The position numbers and the translations under genes were made by a program. From Candidatus Binatia bacterium (GTDB lineage Bacteria; Desulfobacterota; Binatia; UBA1149; CAITLU01), in contig DASXOZ010000048.1 of NCBI GenBank assembly GCA_036493895.1, forward strand, positions 124,001-188,000: a DNA stretch of 64,000 nt. The letters run 5' to 3'. Shown here piece after piece: positions 33,138 through 43,111 of the stretch (position 1 is the first letter of the stretch; each line of letters starts with the position of its first letter). A model generated the notes under the pieces. The model saw only the letters and a program-made list of their open reading frames with translations, was not told where the DNA came from and ran no database searches.

Positions 33138-34133
33138 ATGCCAATCCACACTCGCCTGCTTCGAATTCTCGCTCTCGCCGTCGTTCTCGTCGGCCGGGCG
33201 ATGCCTGCTCTCGCGCTGCCGCCCGCGGCGGAAGTGATGACGGCTCTCAATCTCTCGGCGGACGACCAGAAGCAGGTGCTTGCCGGACAGTACGTCTCTC
33301 ACGATGCGAAAACGCTGAACGACCGGGACCTGTCGGTCTCGATCGCGTTCCTCGTCAAGGCATCCCCCGATTCCCTGGCCAAGCAGGTGGCTTCCGGCGA
33401 CCTGATCAAGGTCGACTCGCAGGTGAAGAAGACGGGCATTTTCTCCGACGCAGGCTCGATCGCCGACCTTGCCGGCCTCACGATCGACGCCGCAGCGGCC
33501 AAGACCTTGGCTGGCGCCAGCGCGGGCAGCTCGCTCAACCTTGCCACGCCCGAGATCGCCGCGCTGTCCCAGCTGAAGGCGGGCGAGGTCGCCAGCGTGC
33601 AGGCCCAGCTGCAGAGGATGCTGCTGGCGCGCTACCAGGCCTACCGCACGTCGGGACTGGCGGGCATCGCTCCGTACGACCGCGGCGGCTCCAGGAGCGA
33701 TCCCGGCGCCGACCTTAAAACCGCGGCCGAAGCGACGGCAGGGTTGAAGAAGTATCTGCCGTCGTTCTACAACTTGGTGACGCGATATCCGCAGGCGACG
33801 TCGCCCGGTGTCCAGCAGACGATGCGCTGGATCAAGTACGATATCGACGGCACCGAAACGTACGTGCTCTCGCACGCGATGGTCGTCGCCGACGGCGATG
33901 CGCGCGCGGTCGTCAACCGTCAGTACTACGTGAGCACGGGGTACAACGCCGGTCAGGCAGTTGCGGGATTTCTGCCGGTGGCCGAGGGCACGGTGGTCTT
34001 GTACAACAACCACACTTTCACTGACCAGGTCGCAGGATTCGGCGGATCCGCCAAGCGCGGTATCGGGCGGCGCATGATGGAGAGCAAGCTGCGCGCCATC
34101 TTCGACAAGCAGAAGAAGAAGGTCGAGCACTGA
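33138..34133 (+). CDS. Exported protein of unknown function in the RND operon
   Basis: A 331-residue protein with GGAGAAAGGA upstream and a signal peptide ending PALALP. The N-terminal half is helical (LNLSADDQKQVLAGQYVSHD, then a GLAGIAPYDRGG loop). The C-terminal half has conserved-looking aromatic blocks: LPSFYNLVTRYP, YVLSHAMVVADG, RAVVNRQYYVSTGYNAGQ and VVLYNNHTFTDQVAGFG. It ends with a basic tail (KQKKKVEH). I do not recognise the family. Position 34 bases after the outer-membrane factor and five bases before a HAD phosphatase implies periplasmic work related to the pump or envelope. Confidence 0.7.
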   Translation: MPIHTRLLRILALAVVLVGRAMPALALPPAAEVMTALNLSADDQKQVLAGQYVSHDAKTLNDRDLSVSIAFLVKASPDSLAKQVASGDLIKVDSQVKKTGIFSDAGSIADLAGLTIDAAAAKTLAGASAGSSLNLATPEIAALSQLKAGEVASVQAQLQRMLLARYQAYRTSGLAGIAPYDRGGSRSDPGADLKTAAEATAGLKKYLPSFYNLVTRYPQATSPGVQQTMRWIKYDIDGTETYVLSHAMVVADGDARAVVNRQYYVSTGYNAGQAVAGFLPVAEGTVVLYNNHTFTDQVAGFGGSAKRGIGRRMMESKLRAIFDKQKKKVEH

Positions 34134-34138
34134 GCCTC

Positions 34139-35197
34139 GTGACGCCCATCAGGCCGACTGCGCATCGCTCGCCGTCGCGTTCCATCGCCTCGCTGCCGAT
34201 GCTTCGCCGAGCGGCCGTTGCTGCAGTGTTCGTGGCGACCTGCTTCGGCGCCTCGCGCGGAGCAGCGGACGACCAGATGCCGTCGTGGAAGGACGGCGCG
34301 GCGAAAAAGGCCATCGTCTCCCTGGTCTCGCGGGTGACGACACCGGGTCCGGATTTGCTGCCGCCGCCTGCACGCATCGCGGTATTCGACAACGACGGGA
34401 CGCTGTGGGCCGAGCAGCCCATGTACTTCCAGCTGATGTTCTCGATCGAAAGGATCAAGGCACTGGCGCCGGCTCACCCCGAGTGGAAGCAGCAGGAGCC
34501 GTTCGCGTCCCTGCTCCGCGGCGACGTTGCCGCGGCCTTCGCATCGACCCCGGACCCCGAGCTGAAAATCGCGATGGCGAGCCAGGCGGGGCTGACGATC
34601 CCGGAATTCGAACAAAGCGTCCGCGAGTGGTTCGCGAGCGCCCGTCATCCGACGACCGGCCGGCTGCTTTCGGAGATGGTCTACCAGCCGATGCTCGAGG
34701 TGCTGCGTTACCTCAGGGCGAACGGGTTTCGCACTTACATCGTCTCCGGCGGCGGCATCGAGTTCATGCGCGTGTTTGCCGAGCAGCTTTACGGCATCCC
34801 TCCCGAGCAGGTGGTCGGAAGCACGAACCGCCTGCAGTTCGAGATGCGCGGCGGCAAGCCGGCGATCGTCAACGCAGGCGAGATTGCGTTCACCGACGAC
34901 AAGGGAGGCAAGCCCGTGGGCATCTATCTTGCGATCGGCCGCCACCCGATCCTCGCCTTCGGCAATTCCGACGGCGACCTCGCGATGCTGCAGTACACCT
35001 GCGACGGCGCGGCGCCCGAGCTTTGCGTCTACATCCATCACACCGACGCCGCGCGCGAATGGGCGTACGACCGCACGTCGAAGATCGGCCGCCTCGACAA
35101 GGGGCTGGACGAAGCGAAGACTCGCCGCTGGACCGTCGTGGACATGAAGTCCGACTGGAAGACGGTATTCGGGCCGCGGCACGACAAAGCGGACTAG
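34139..35197 (+). CDS. Exported HAD-superfamily phosphatase
   Basis: About 352 residues from a GTG at 34139. An ATG at 34199 would place the signal peptide (MLRRAAVAAVFVATCFGASR) more normally. The HAD core is complete: motif I IAVFDNDGTLW, motif II YIVSGGGIEFM, motif III lysine in TDDKGGKPVG and motif IV LAFGNSDGDLAML. The cap is SerB-like. A HAD phosphatase with a secretion signal is uncommon and should act in the periplasm, perhaps on a phosphorylated substrate related to the upstream genes. The stop is formed by a TAGCAGGCTGCGG element also seen at 58558. Confidence 0.85.
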   Translation: MTPIRPTAHRSPSRSIASLPMLRRAAVAAVFVATCFGASRGAADDQMPSWKDGAAKKAIVSLVSRVTTPGPDLLPPPARIAVFDNDGTLWAEQPMYFQLMFSIERIKALAPAHPEWKQQEPFASLLRGDVAAAFASTPDPELKIAMASQAGLTIPEFEQSVREWFASARHPTTGRLLSEMVYQPMLEVLRYLRANGFRTYIVSGGGIEFMRVFAEQLYGIPPEQVVGSTNRLQFEMRGGKPAIVNAGEIAFTDDKGGKPVGIYLAIGRHPILAFGNSDGDLAMLQYTCDGAAPELCVYIHHTDAAREWAYDRTSKIGRLDKGLDEAKTRRWTVVDMKSDWKTVFGPRHDKAD

Positions 35198-35207
35198 CAG
35201 GCTGCGG
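35195..35207. repeat. TAGCAGGCTGCGG element at a stop codon
   Basis: The 13-mer overlaps and supplies the TAG stop of the HAD phosphatase gene, between convergent genes. The same 13-mer supplies the stop at 58558-58570, and its last 12 bases begin a long hairpin at 43373. Confidence 0.6.
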
Positions 35208-35209
35208 TG

Positions 35210-36982
35210 TCAGTGCGCTGCCGGCGGAACTGCCGGCTCGGTCGCAGCGGCTGCCGGGCCCGCCACCGGCGCGCCCAGCGGCTGATAACCGCTGCTGCTG
35301 ACCATCAGGTCCACACGCGTCCTGACGAACAGCGACACCCGTTGTCCCGAGTCCTTCGCTGCCGCTTGTTCGGCGGCCTGGATTTCCTGCGGTGTCAGCG
35401 CTTTCGGCGCCGACGCTTCGGCGCGCACGGTCCACCCTTCGTCGCGAACGATGGCGTCGACCGCGGACACGAACACGTCCGGAAGCTGCTGGAGGCTGGT
35501 CCGCACCGACTCCTCGATGCGCTCCTGGGTCTTCTCGTCTTCGCGGTCGAGGTCGCCGAAGTGCGCTTCTCCGAAGAGAATGCGGCCCTTGGTGGTCGTG
35601 TCGCTGGACTCCGTCGTGCGCGCGACCACTCGGACATCGGGTCGATCGAGTCTTTGCTGCAGCCTCTCCTCGAACTGCTGCACCGTCGCCGGCGACGGAT
35701 CACGCGGGGTCTCGATCGAGAAGACCAGCACCGGCCCGGTCGCGAGCGACAGCAGCTCGACGTCCTTCAGCGAGATGTCCGGCCGGGCCGAAACCGCTTC
35801 GCGTGCAATCTGCTCCGCTTCCTGTAGCAGCAGAGTCTCGGCAGACATCGTCGGCTGGTTCTCCGTCGACGCCAGGCCGACGAATGGACTCAAGTCCCTG
35901 GAGCCCGCGGCGATGACGTCGCTGGTAACCCCGCAGCGAAGAAACAACCGCACCGGCGTCCCCAGTGCCGTGGACAGCTTGTCCTGCATCGCGGCAACGT
36001 GGTCCGGGCTCAGCACGCGCGGCGTTCGCACCGTCGTCAGCACGTCGAGTCGCCCGTCCCGGCGAACCGTGTCGATGCCGACGAGCGCCGTTCCCGGCTC
36101 GTGCGCCAGCTCCGTGCTCATCACGCCGTTGACCGTGCGGGTGGTGCGAAGATCGCGCACCATCGCCAGCAGATACCCGGTCAACAGGAACGTGACCGCG
36201 GCCAGCCCGATCGCTGCCGGAAGGAAGCGGCGTGCCAGGCCTCGCACCGAGCCGATTTCCTCGCGCGTGACGAACCCGGCGACGAGGAACAGCGCCGCGG
36301 CTACCGCCATGATCGCGAGCACGTTGGCCAGGAAAAGGATCGTCGCTCCCCACGCGGCGTCGTAGGCTCCGTAGGCCAGGCACAATCCGATCGCAGCGAT
36401 CGGCGGATTGAGCGCGGTAGCGATCGCGACGCCGGGCAGCGCGGGGCTGACGCGCTCGTCGATCATCGCAAGGCCGCCGGCGAACCCGGCCAGCGCTGCC
36501 ACCGCCAGGTCGATCAGCGTCGGCTTGGTCTGCGCCAGCAGCGTGGCCGACGGCTCGAACGCGAACGGAAGCAGTCCGAGCACGAAGCACAGCGCGACGC
36601 CGAGAAGCGCTCCTCCGAATTCGGCAAGGAGGGCGTTGCGCAGCAACCGCAGATCGCTGCGCATGAGCCCGAGCGAGACGCCGAAGATCGGAGTCATCAG
36701 CGGCGCGACGACGTTCGCTCCGATCAAGGTCGCATCGCTGTTGATCATCAGCGCGAAGCCGGCGATCAACTCCGAAAGGCCGAGCAGCACGTAATAAATC
36801 GGCGTCGGAAGCGATCCTTCCTGAGTCTCGACCAGTACCTCCTTGCGTCTCTCGACCGAGACGGACGTCAGATTGCGGAGCGCGTGATAGACGGCGGCGA
36901 GCCAGGAGTGGTCGCGTGCGTGTGCGCGATCGCCGCCCGAAGGACGGGAGGCACCGGAATTCTCGGAAAGCTGTTCGGTCAA
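35210..36982 (-). CDS. DUF389-family membrane protein
   Basis: A 590-residue protein from a TTG at 36982 with GGGGA upstream. The N-terminal 240 residues hold six or seven TM helices, including GLSELIAGFALMINSDATLI, IGANVVAPLMTPIFGVSLGL and VAIATALNPPIAAIGLCLA. The NSD and PLMTP blocks are the DUF389 hallmark. A C-terminal soluble half with repeated BON-like beta-alpha segments follows (GSRDLSP, RRPDVRVV, DEKTQERIEESVRTSLQQLP). The function of DUF389 is unknown; a transport or envelope-stress role is only a guess. It is convergent with the HAD gene and ends in a Pro/Ala tail. Confidence 0.8.
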   Translation of the reverse strand: MTEQLSENSGASRPSGGDRAHARDHSWLAAVYHALRNLTSVSVERRKEVLVETQEGSLPTPIYYVLLGLSELIAGFALMINSDATLIGANVVAPLMTPIFGVSLGLMRSDLRLLRNALLAEFGGALLGVALCFVLGLLPFAFEPSATLLAQTKPTLIDLAVAALAGFAGGLAMIDERVSPALPGVAIATALNPPIAAIGLCLAYGAYDAAWGATILFLANVLAIMAVAAALFLVAGFVTREEIGSVRGLARRFLPAAIGLAAVTFLLTGYLLAMVRDLRTTRTVNGVMSTELAHEPGTALVGIDTVRRDGRLDVLTTVRTPRVLSPDHVAAMQDKLSTALGTPVRLFLRCGVTSDVIAAGSRDLSPFVGLASTENQPTMSAETLLLQEAEQIAREAVSARPDISLKDVELLSLATGPVLVFSIETPRDPSPATVQQFEERLQQRLDRPDVRVVARTTESSDTTTKGRILFGEAHFGDLDREDEKTQERIEESVRTSLQQLPDVFVSAVDAIVRDEGWTVRAEASAPKALTPQEIQAAEQAAAKDSGQRVSLFVRTRVDLMVSSSGYQPLGAPVAGPAAAATEPAVPPAAH

Positions 36983-37023
36983 GGATTCCCCGGTGGATGA
37001 CGCTCACGCCTTTGCGACGCGCG

Positions 37024-37680
<657 letters not shown>

Positions 37681-38257
37681 GGCGCGGGGCAGTCGAAACA
37701 AAGGGGAGCGTGACCTCCGGGAGAACCGGCTATTCCACGAACGTCCCCGCAAGGTCAATTCTCGCCCGCCTGCAACATGCCGCCTGCCCGCACCGCGGCG
37801 TTTGGCGCGCTCCCGCGCGCGAATTCCCCCGCGCCGGAACGCGGGCTTCTCTGCCGGATTCGGGAAAATCCCTCCCGCCGGTGGGAATTGCGCCGCGCCG
37901 ACCGCACGGATTGACGCCAGTTTCCCGCCCACGGTCGGTTGGACCCGTTCTTGCTGTGGAAGCCCTGCAGGCCGCTGCGCATGCTGCCGTAAAAGCCCGG
38001 GATCGAGTATGGGTTTTCACGGCGCTGGCACGTCGTCGTCGCGAGAGATCGCAGCGACGGGCGCAGCGGCGTCGGGCAAATTGCGAATCGTCGTGGCGCC
38101 TCGGGCGCCGAAGCGGGAGTTCGGGGATGAGAATTCTCAGCGACAGTGATCTTCGTTGCCGCCTGCGTGCTTGTCGCGAAACGGGCGAAAGCGCGTTGAC
38201 ACTGCGCGCCGGCTGCCTATCCACTCGTTCGGGTTGCAGCGCGATGGAGACACGTTC
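37681..38257. other. Divergent intergenic region
   Basis: 577 bases with no supported gene between the SH3b lipoprotein and a small secreted protein. It contains GC-rich stretches with weak imperfect inverted repeats (near 37861-37892) that resemble the hairpin at 43373 only loosely. Promoters for both genes must be here but are not clear. Confidence 0.4.
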
Positions 38258-38773
38258 GTGAGCAATGGTTTCGCCGTGACGGTCGCGCGCATCGCGCTTG
38301 CCGCCGCGCTCGTGCTCGGCGCCGGCGGTGCCCGGCGCGCCGAGGCGGGATCGTACGATCCGGTCCTCGTCATCGGGCAGGCGATCTCGACGGGACAGGC
38401 GCGGCCGACGCTGCTGTCGCTGGTCGGGGCGTGGAGCTTCGACGACATTCTCCAGGTCGACTTTCCTCTCAACGTCGTCGTGAGCCAGGGCGAAGTGTTC
38501 GTGCGTTACTCCGTCGGTTCCGCGTCCGGCATCTCCGGATCTTTCGCAGGACTCTCCGACGGTTTGACGGTGCAGGAAGTGCCGAACCTCGAGGCTTCGG
38601 GCAGCGCCGATTCCTCCTCGTCGCTCGTCAAGCTCACGGCGCACCAGATGACGCTGGCGCTTCCGCCGATCTTCTTGCCCGGACCGGTCACCGTCGTGAT
38701 GTACGCGAAGCTGCAGCGCGAGGGGATCCTGTTCAGCAACCGGACCCAATCGACTCCCGACGGTGGTTCCTGA
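38258..38773 (+). CDS. Small secreted protein, function unknown
   Basis: A 171-residue protein from a GTG with GGAG upstream. A signal peptide (VARIALAAALVLGAGG) ends near ARRAEAG. The mature part is beta-rich with SLVGAWSFDDILQVDFPLNV, VFVRYSVGSASGISGSFAGL and PPIFLPGPVTVVMYAKL. No family is recognised. It ends in TGATG, overlapping the start of the next secreted protein by one base, so the two are produced together, perhaps as components of the same surface structure. Confidence 0.65.
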   Translation: MSNGFAVTVARIALAAALVLGAGGARRAEAGSYDPVLVIGQAISTGQARPTLLSLVGAWSFDDILQVDFPLNVVVSQGEVFVRYSVGSASGISGSFAGLSDGLTVQEVPNLEASGSADSSSSLVKLTAHQMTLALPPIFLPGPVTVVMYAKLQREGILFSNRTQSTPDGGS

Positions 38774-40815
38774 TGACTTCGCTGCGCACCGGAATGACGC
38801 GTGGATTGCGGACGGGTTTCGGCGCCGTCGCCGCTGCGGCTGTCCTGCTCGTCCTCGCGCCGTGCAATGCATCGGCATTGCAGGTTTTCGCGGGCGATCC
38901 CGTCGATCCGTCGACCAGCCTTGCCTATCCGGTCATGCCCGGTCTTCCGCTGCTGCTGCCGGGGCCGGACAAGACGTTCGGCACCGGCGATGACGTGGTC
39001 GACAAATCGATCACCGGCGACGTCGACATCGTCGTGCGTGCGGGGATCATCGCGCCGGGGACGCTGCCTCCGCCGGGCGGAGCGTCGGTGCTGACCACCG
39101 TCGCCGGCGGCGGCGATACGGGTCAGGGAGCCGAAGTTCCGTTCACGGTCATCCTGAGCGACGGCAGCGGCACTTACGGAAACGCGATCACCAACACCGA
39201 GCTCGACGCGCGGCCGGTGGCCGTCTACGCATTCGCCGATCTCGACGGCGACGGGTTCATCGGGCCGACGCTCGCCGACCACGCCGCCGAAGGACACATC
39301 GAAGAGCAGGAGACGACGGCGTTCGCGGGACGCCAGGTAGGCGTGTTCTCGCAGTCGCGACTGCAGGCCTCGATCGGGCTGGAGCTCGCGGCGCCTGCCA
39401 GCGTCGGCGGACTCGGTGTCGTGCTGGTTGCCGGCGCGTACACCGGCAACAACAACGCCGTGCTCGACAGCGACGGGACGCTGATCCTCACGCACTGGCC
39501 GTTCCTGCCTCCGCTGGATCCGAACAAGGTGCTCGACCTTACCAACCCGCATCCGCCGGATCCGAACTTCCCGAGCCAGCTCGAGTTCGACATCGGCGAG
39601 CAGTACCTGCCCCCGCCGGATGACGCGGCGCTGGGCAATGCCTTCAAGATCGCGCTCGACGGCAGCGACCCGACCACCGATCACGTGGTCGTCGACAGCG
39701 GTCCGGCAGTCTCTGCGGCTTTCTTCGTCGCCGCCGCCAATGCGACGTTCGGCGCCCGACACTCGACGATCGCACGCGTCGCGCCGGCGCCGTCGGGCCC
39801 CGGCCGCCAGGTCGTCATTGCTCCCGAGCGCGTCGTGCTGGCCGATGTCTCTTCGCAGCGCACGCTTCGTCTTCTTCCGGTCGACCGTTTCGGCAACGTC
39901 GCCGACCTCGCATCGTCGATGCCGGTCACGCTTCGCGCGAGCGGCGAGCTCGCGATCGTCTCGCCGGACACCAACTCCGACCCGATGACAGAAAGCCTGT
40001 CGCTCACGGATGCGCACGGCATGGACGTGACCATCGGCGCGACCGGCAACGATGGAGGCCGCATCGACGTGGTCGTCGGCGGAGTGGTCGTGGCTTCGCT
40101 GCCATTCGTCGCCGGAGCGGCGGCCGACACCGACGGTGACGGCGTGCCGGACGACGGCAGCGCAAGCGGCCTCGGTAGCGACAAGCCGTGTGACGGCGCC
40201 GGCAGCGGCTGCGACGACAACTGCCCGAACATGACGAATCCGAGCCAGCTCGACAGCGACCACAACGGCATTGGTGATTGCTGCGACGGAGTGTGTCTCG
40301 TGCATCCCGAGCTGACGGGCTGCGCGGAGTGCGCACCGGCGGTACCGCCGCCGGTCGGGTCGATCTCATCGGTCAAGCTGCGGATGCGTCGCGGCAACAG
40401 TGGGCGCCCGGATTCGCTGGCGCTCAAGGTCGCGTTCTCGCTGCTCGACGCAGCTTCCGAAGTTCCCGATTCCCTCACTGCGTCGCTTGCGCTGACCCAG
40501 GCCGGTCACGGCGGGTTCCATGCCGACGTCTCGTCGATCGCGCGCGATCCGGTGCACGATCCGGCGTTCTACGAACTGCAGGACCCCGCGGGCAGCCAGG
40601 GCGGCGTCACGCTGGTGCAGATTCGCCAGCGCACGGGCATCACGTTCCGCGGCGTCATCCGCGCGGGCGGCGCGGGCCTGGCGGACGTCGCCGGCGGCAG
40701 CGCGCATCTGGCAATGTCGATCGGGGGCGAAGCTCCTTTCGACAACGATGACGTGCTCGCAGTGGACCTCGCCTGCACCGCGAGCGCCATGGCCGTGCGC
40801 TGCTCGATGCCCTGA
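38773..40815 (+). CDS. Secreted protein with thrombospondin type 3 calcium repeat
   Basis: A 680-residue exported protein coupled by TGATG overlap to the preceding gene. A signal peptide ends at ASALQ. About 450 residues of beta-rich sequence contain one internal calcium loop (FADLDGDGFIGPT). A thrombospondin type 3-like stretch, AADTDGDGVPDDGS ... DDNCPNMTNPSQLDSDHNG, follows, then a 150-residue C-terminal beta domain (KLRMRRGNSGRPDSLALKV). The DTDGDGxxD and DNCP motifs bind calcium. It is likely a surface or matrix protein. Nothing shows enzymatic activity. Confidence 0.75.
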   Translation: MTSLRTGMTRGLRTGFGAVAAAAVLLVLAPCNASALQVFAGDPVDPSTSLAYPVMPGLPLLLPGPDKTFGTGDDVVDKSITGDVDIVVRAGIIAPGTLPPPGGASVLTTVAGGGDTGQGAEVPFTVILSDGSGTYGNAITNTELDARPVAVYAFADLDGDGFIGPTLADHAAEGHIEEQETTAFAGRQVGVFSQSRLQASIGLELAAPASVGGLGVVLVAGAYTGNNNAVLDSDGTLILTHWPFLPPLDPNKVLDLTNPHPPDPNFPSQLEFDIGEQYLPPPDDAALGNAFKIALDGSDPTTDHVVVDSGPAVSAAFFVAAANATFGARHSTIARVAPAPSGPGRQVVIAPERVVLADVSSQRTLRLLPVDRFGNVADLASSMPVTLRASGELAIVSPDTNSDPMTESLSLTDAHGMDVTIGATGNDGGRIDVVVGGVVVASLPFVAGAAADTDGDGVPDDGSASGLGSDKPCDGAGSGCDDNCPNMTNPSQLDSDHNGIGDCCDGVCLVHPELTGCAECAPAVPPPVGSISSVKLRMRRGNSGRPDSLALKVAFSLLDAASEVPDSLTASLALTQAGHGGFHADVSSIARDPVHDPAFYELQDPAGSQGGVTLVQIRQRTGITFRGVIRAGGAGLADVAGGSAHLAMSIGGEAPFDNDDVLAVDLACTASAMAVRCSMP

Positions 40816-40830
40816 TCGATTTGTCGATTT

Positions 40831-40864
40831 GGGGTCAGGCACTATTCCTCTGGTGCCTGACCCC
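40831..40864. terminator. GGGGTCAGGCAC hairpin between convergent genes
   Basis: GGGGTCAGGCAC (40831-40842) and its exact complement (40853-40864) form a 12-bp stem with a 10-base loop between two convergent genes. The arm is the same core repeated six times at 5905-6025. It can terminate in both directions, though no T-run is present. Confidence 0.7.
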
Positions 40865-40884
40865 ATTACACATCGGAATGCGCG

Positions 40885-41301
40885 TCAGTGCGTCGATTCG
40901 GTGTGGGTCGTGGTCTCGCGGTGCATCATCGGCGTCGCGGGCACGGCTACCGGCGGACCGGTCTCGATCACCTTGCGGACGATCATCTGGCCGCCTTCGC
41001 CCGGCGCGTACTCGATCGTCACCGGCGCGTTGCGCACGGTTTCGTACGAGACGGCATTGCCGTTGCTGTCGACGAAAGTCGTTTCCTTCGTGTACTTGTA
41101 CGTCACCGGTGCCGGCGCGCTTTCGGACTTGAGGATGATCGTCGAGGCGTTCGGATCGATCTCGGATACGACGCCGGAGTAAGTCGTCGTCTTGGTCGTC
41201 GTCGTCACGGTCTCGTCGGCGAAGCCCTTCGGTGTCTGTTGCACGAGAAAACCGACGGCGATGCCTGCGAGCACGACGGAAGCCAGTTTCACGGTCTTCA
41301 T
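40885..41301 (-). CDS. Small periplasmic protein, function unknown
   Basis: A 138-residue protein from the ATG at 41301 with GAAGGAG upstream. An N-terminal hydrophobic segment (VKLASVVLAGIAVGFLV) is a signal or anchor. After a Thr-rich stretch (ETVTTTTKTTT) comes a small beta domain: YSGVVSEIDPNASTIILKS, YTKETTFVDSNGNAVSYETV and VTIEYAPGEGGQMIVRKVI. This pattern of short strands around a D-P-N turn resembles small OB-like or DUF-type periplasmic domains that bind nothing known. The tail has TTTHTESTH. It stands alone. No family is assigned with confidence. Confidence 0.65.
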   Translation of the reverse strand: MKTVKLASVVLAGIAVGFLVQQTPKGFADETVTTTTKTTTYSGVVSEIDPNASTIILKSESAPAPVTYKYTKETTFVDSNGNAVSYETVRNAPVTIEYAPGEGGQMIVRKVIETGPPVAVPATPMMHRETTTHTESTH

Positions 41302-41452
41302 AACGGTCTCCTTCGCGAGCGTCTGAGTCGCTCGGCGCAGCAAAAAGGCTCGCAGACATCGGCTCTCGTGCCTACGAGCTTCTGGCGCGATGGGGATGGA
41401 TTATCGACGATGGCTGTGGATTTCCCCGTACGAGGATCCCGCGAACGGGGAT

Positions 41453-43111
41453 TCAGCGATTGCCGGGTACCTTCGCGGGCACAGACGAGTCGGAGTCGAG
41501 CCACCCGTACGACGTGAGGAAGGACCGCAGGCGACTGTCGTCCACCGAAAGCGGAGGAATCCAGTCCCCGACGAGCTCGCGATCCCACCAGCGCCCGGAA
41601 TCCGGCGGCGCAAAGCGGTAGATGTACAGGCGCGCGCGCACGAATCGCGGCGGTGCATCCGGGAAGGGATTGCCGTCCATGAGCGACAGCGCCGGCGCGT
41701 CGTTGTGAAGCAGCTTCCACACGAGCCGCAGCGTCCACGGGTAGCGCTCGGGTCGCGACATCGCTGCGAACCACATCTGCCAGTCCAGGCGGTAGTGGTA
41801 CGGCGAGATCAGGCAGGGGCGGCGAGCGGGGTCGCACGGAGCGCACGGAAACTGGTACTCGCGCCACGTCGCGTGCTCGTCGGCGACTGCATCGCTGGTG
41901 CCTTCGAATACGATCTCGCGCCGCTCCCGCCCGATGCTGCCGAATGCGCCATACGTGTTCACGAGGTCGTACGCCTCGAACGACGTGTTCATGACCTGCG
42001 AGCCCGAAAGCAGGTTCGCGACGACCGGGATCGACAGCAGCGAGATCGTGACCAGCAGCACGGCCAGCAGGATCGCGCGAAGATCGATGCTCCAGCGCCG
42101 GGACGCCGCATGCTGCGCCGCGGCCTGCTCGGCGGCCGTGGCTGCGCGCGCAAGGCGCGCCGGCAGGATCCCCGCAAGGAACGCGTCGTCGAAACACGCC
42201 AGTGCCGGCACGATCGTCAGCCAGTTGAGGAACGACAAGTTGCCGCTGCTGATCAGGACCACCTGGAACGCGACGAAGAACATCCCGGCGATCCGCGTCG
42301 TGCGTCGCCCCGTCAGCATCAGCCACGGCATGCCGACTTCGGTTGCGTGATTGAGCGCCACGCCGGCCATCGAGAACCAGTGCGGCGCGAAATGAAGAGT
42401 GCGCGACAGCGGATTCGGGTTGGGCTGCGTTTCGTAGTGATACTCGAGACACGTGAGATCACGCCAGCACGAATCGCCGCGCAGCTTGATCAGCCCGGCT
42501 CCGAGCATGATGCGGAAGATCAGCCAGCGCATCAGGCCGATCACGACCGGAGGCGGACGCCTGGCGGGAAACGGACGGATCGACGACACCGGCGCGAGGA
42601 AGATCGCAAGGAAACCGGTCTCCAGCAGCTGGATTTCCCAGCCATAGCCGTACCAGTCCTGGCCGACGTGCACGAAGGACATGTACAGCGCCCACAGCAG
42701 GGCCATCACGACGGCGTTGGTGACGCCGAGAAGCACGAGCAGCGAAAGAAATGCGCCGCACCACGCTGTCGCCATGAGCACGACGTCGGAGCTGCCGAGC
42801 CAGAACACGCTCGGCAGCCGCCAGAACGCGGCCGATTCCGAGCCGAGATGCGCGACGACGCGCGACGTGAAGTCTGCAATCGGCAGCAGCCCGCGCGAGC
42901 CGAGGAGCGGCATGCCCTGGCGCAGGAAGATCACGAACGCCGTCAGGTAGACGAGGCCGAGCAGCCTGAGCATCAGGAAACGCGAGAGGTGGTAGCTGCG
43001 CGTGCCGTCACCGGCTACCGGATCGAGGCCGGCGGCATGCCTCCACCACGGAGACCAGGAGCCGGGTTCACGGCGCGGCGTAGCCGCTGCTGCCGAGGGC
43101 GCTGCCGTCAT
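41453..43111 (-). CDS. Lipase maturation factor family membrane protein
   Basis: A 552-residue polytopic protein from the ATG at 43111. Ten or so TM helices are visible, with the family blocks QDWYGYGWEIQLLETGFLAI, RWLIFRIMLGAGLIKLRGD, WRDLTCLEYHYETQPNPNPL and GNLSFLNWLTIVPAL. A soluble C-terminal part has SPYHYRLDWQMWFAAM and WKLLHNDAPALSLMD. These are hallmarks of LMF1/LMF2, which in animals folds secreted lipases. The bacterial role is unknown but probably concerns folding or processing of exported lipases or esterases. The frame is open further upstream, but that part has no start signal and contains the 43373 hairpin. Confidence 0.88.
   Translation of the reverse strand: MTAAPSAAAATPRREPGSWSPWWRHAAGLDPVAGDGTRSYHLSRFLMLRLLGLVYLTAFVIFLRQGMPLLGSRGLLPIADFTSRVVAHLGSESAAFWRLPSVFWLGSSDVVLMATAWCGAFLSLLVLLGVTNAVVMALLWALYMSFVHVGQDWYGYGWEIQLLETGFLAIFLAPVSSIRPFPARRPPPVVIGLMRWLIFRIMLGAGLIKLRGDSCWRDLTCLEYHYETQPNPNPLSRTLHFAPHWFSMAGVALNHATEVGMPWLMLTGRRTTRIAGMFFVAFQVVLISSGNLSFLNWLTIVPALACFDDAFLAGILPARLARAATAAEQAAAQHAASRRWSIDLRAILLAVLLVTISLLSIPVVANLLSGSQVMNTSFEAYDLVNTYGAFGSIGRERREIVFEGTSDAVADEHATWREYQFPCAPCDPARRPCLISPYHYRLDWQMWFAAMSRPERYPWTLRLVWKLLHNDAPALSLMDGNPFPDAPPRFVRARLYIYRFAPPDSGRWWDRELVGDWIPPLSVDDSRLRSFLTSYGWLDSDSSVPAKVPGNR

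Noticed and set aside
37861-37892. Hairpin resembling the 43373 element
   Set aside because: The arms pair at too few positions and the shared core is absent.
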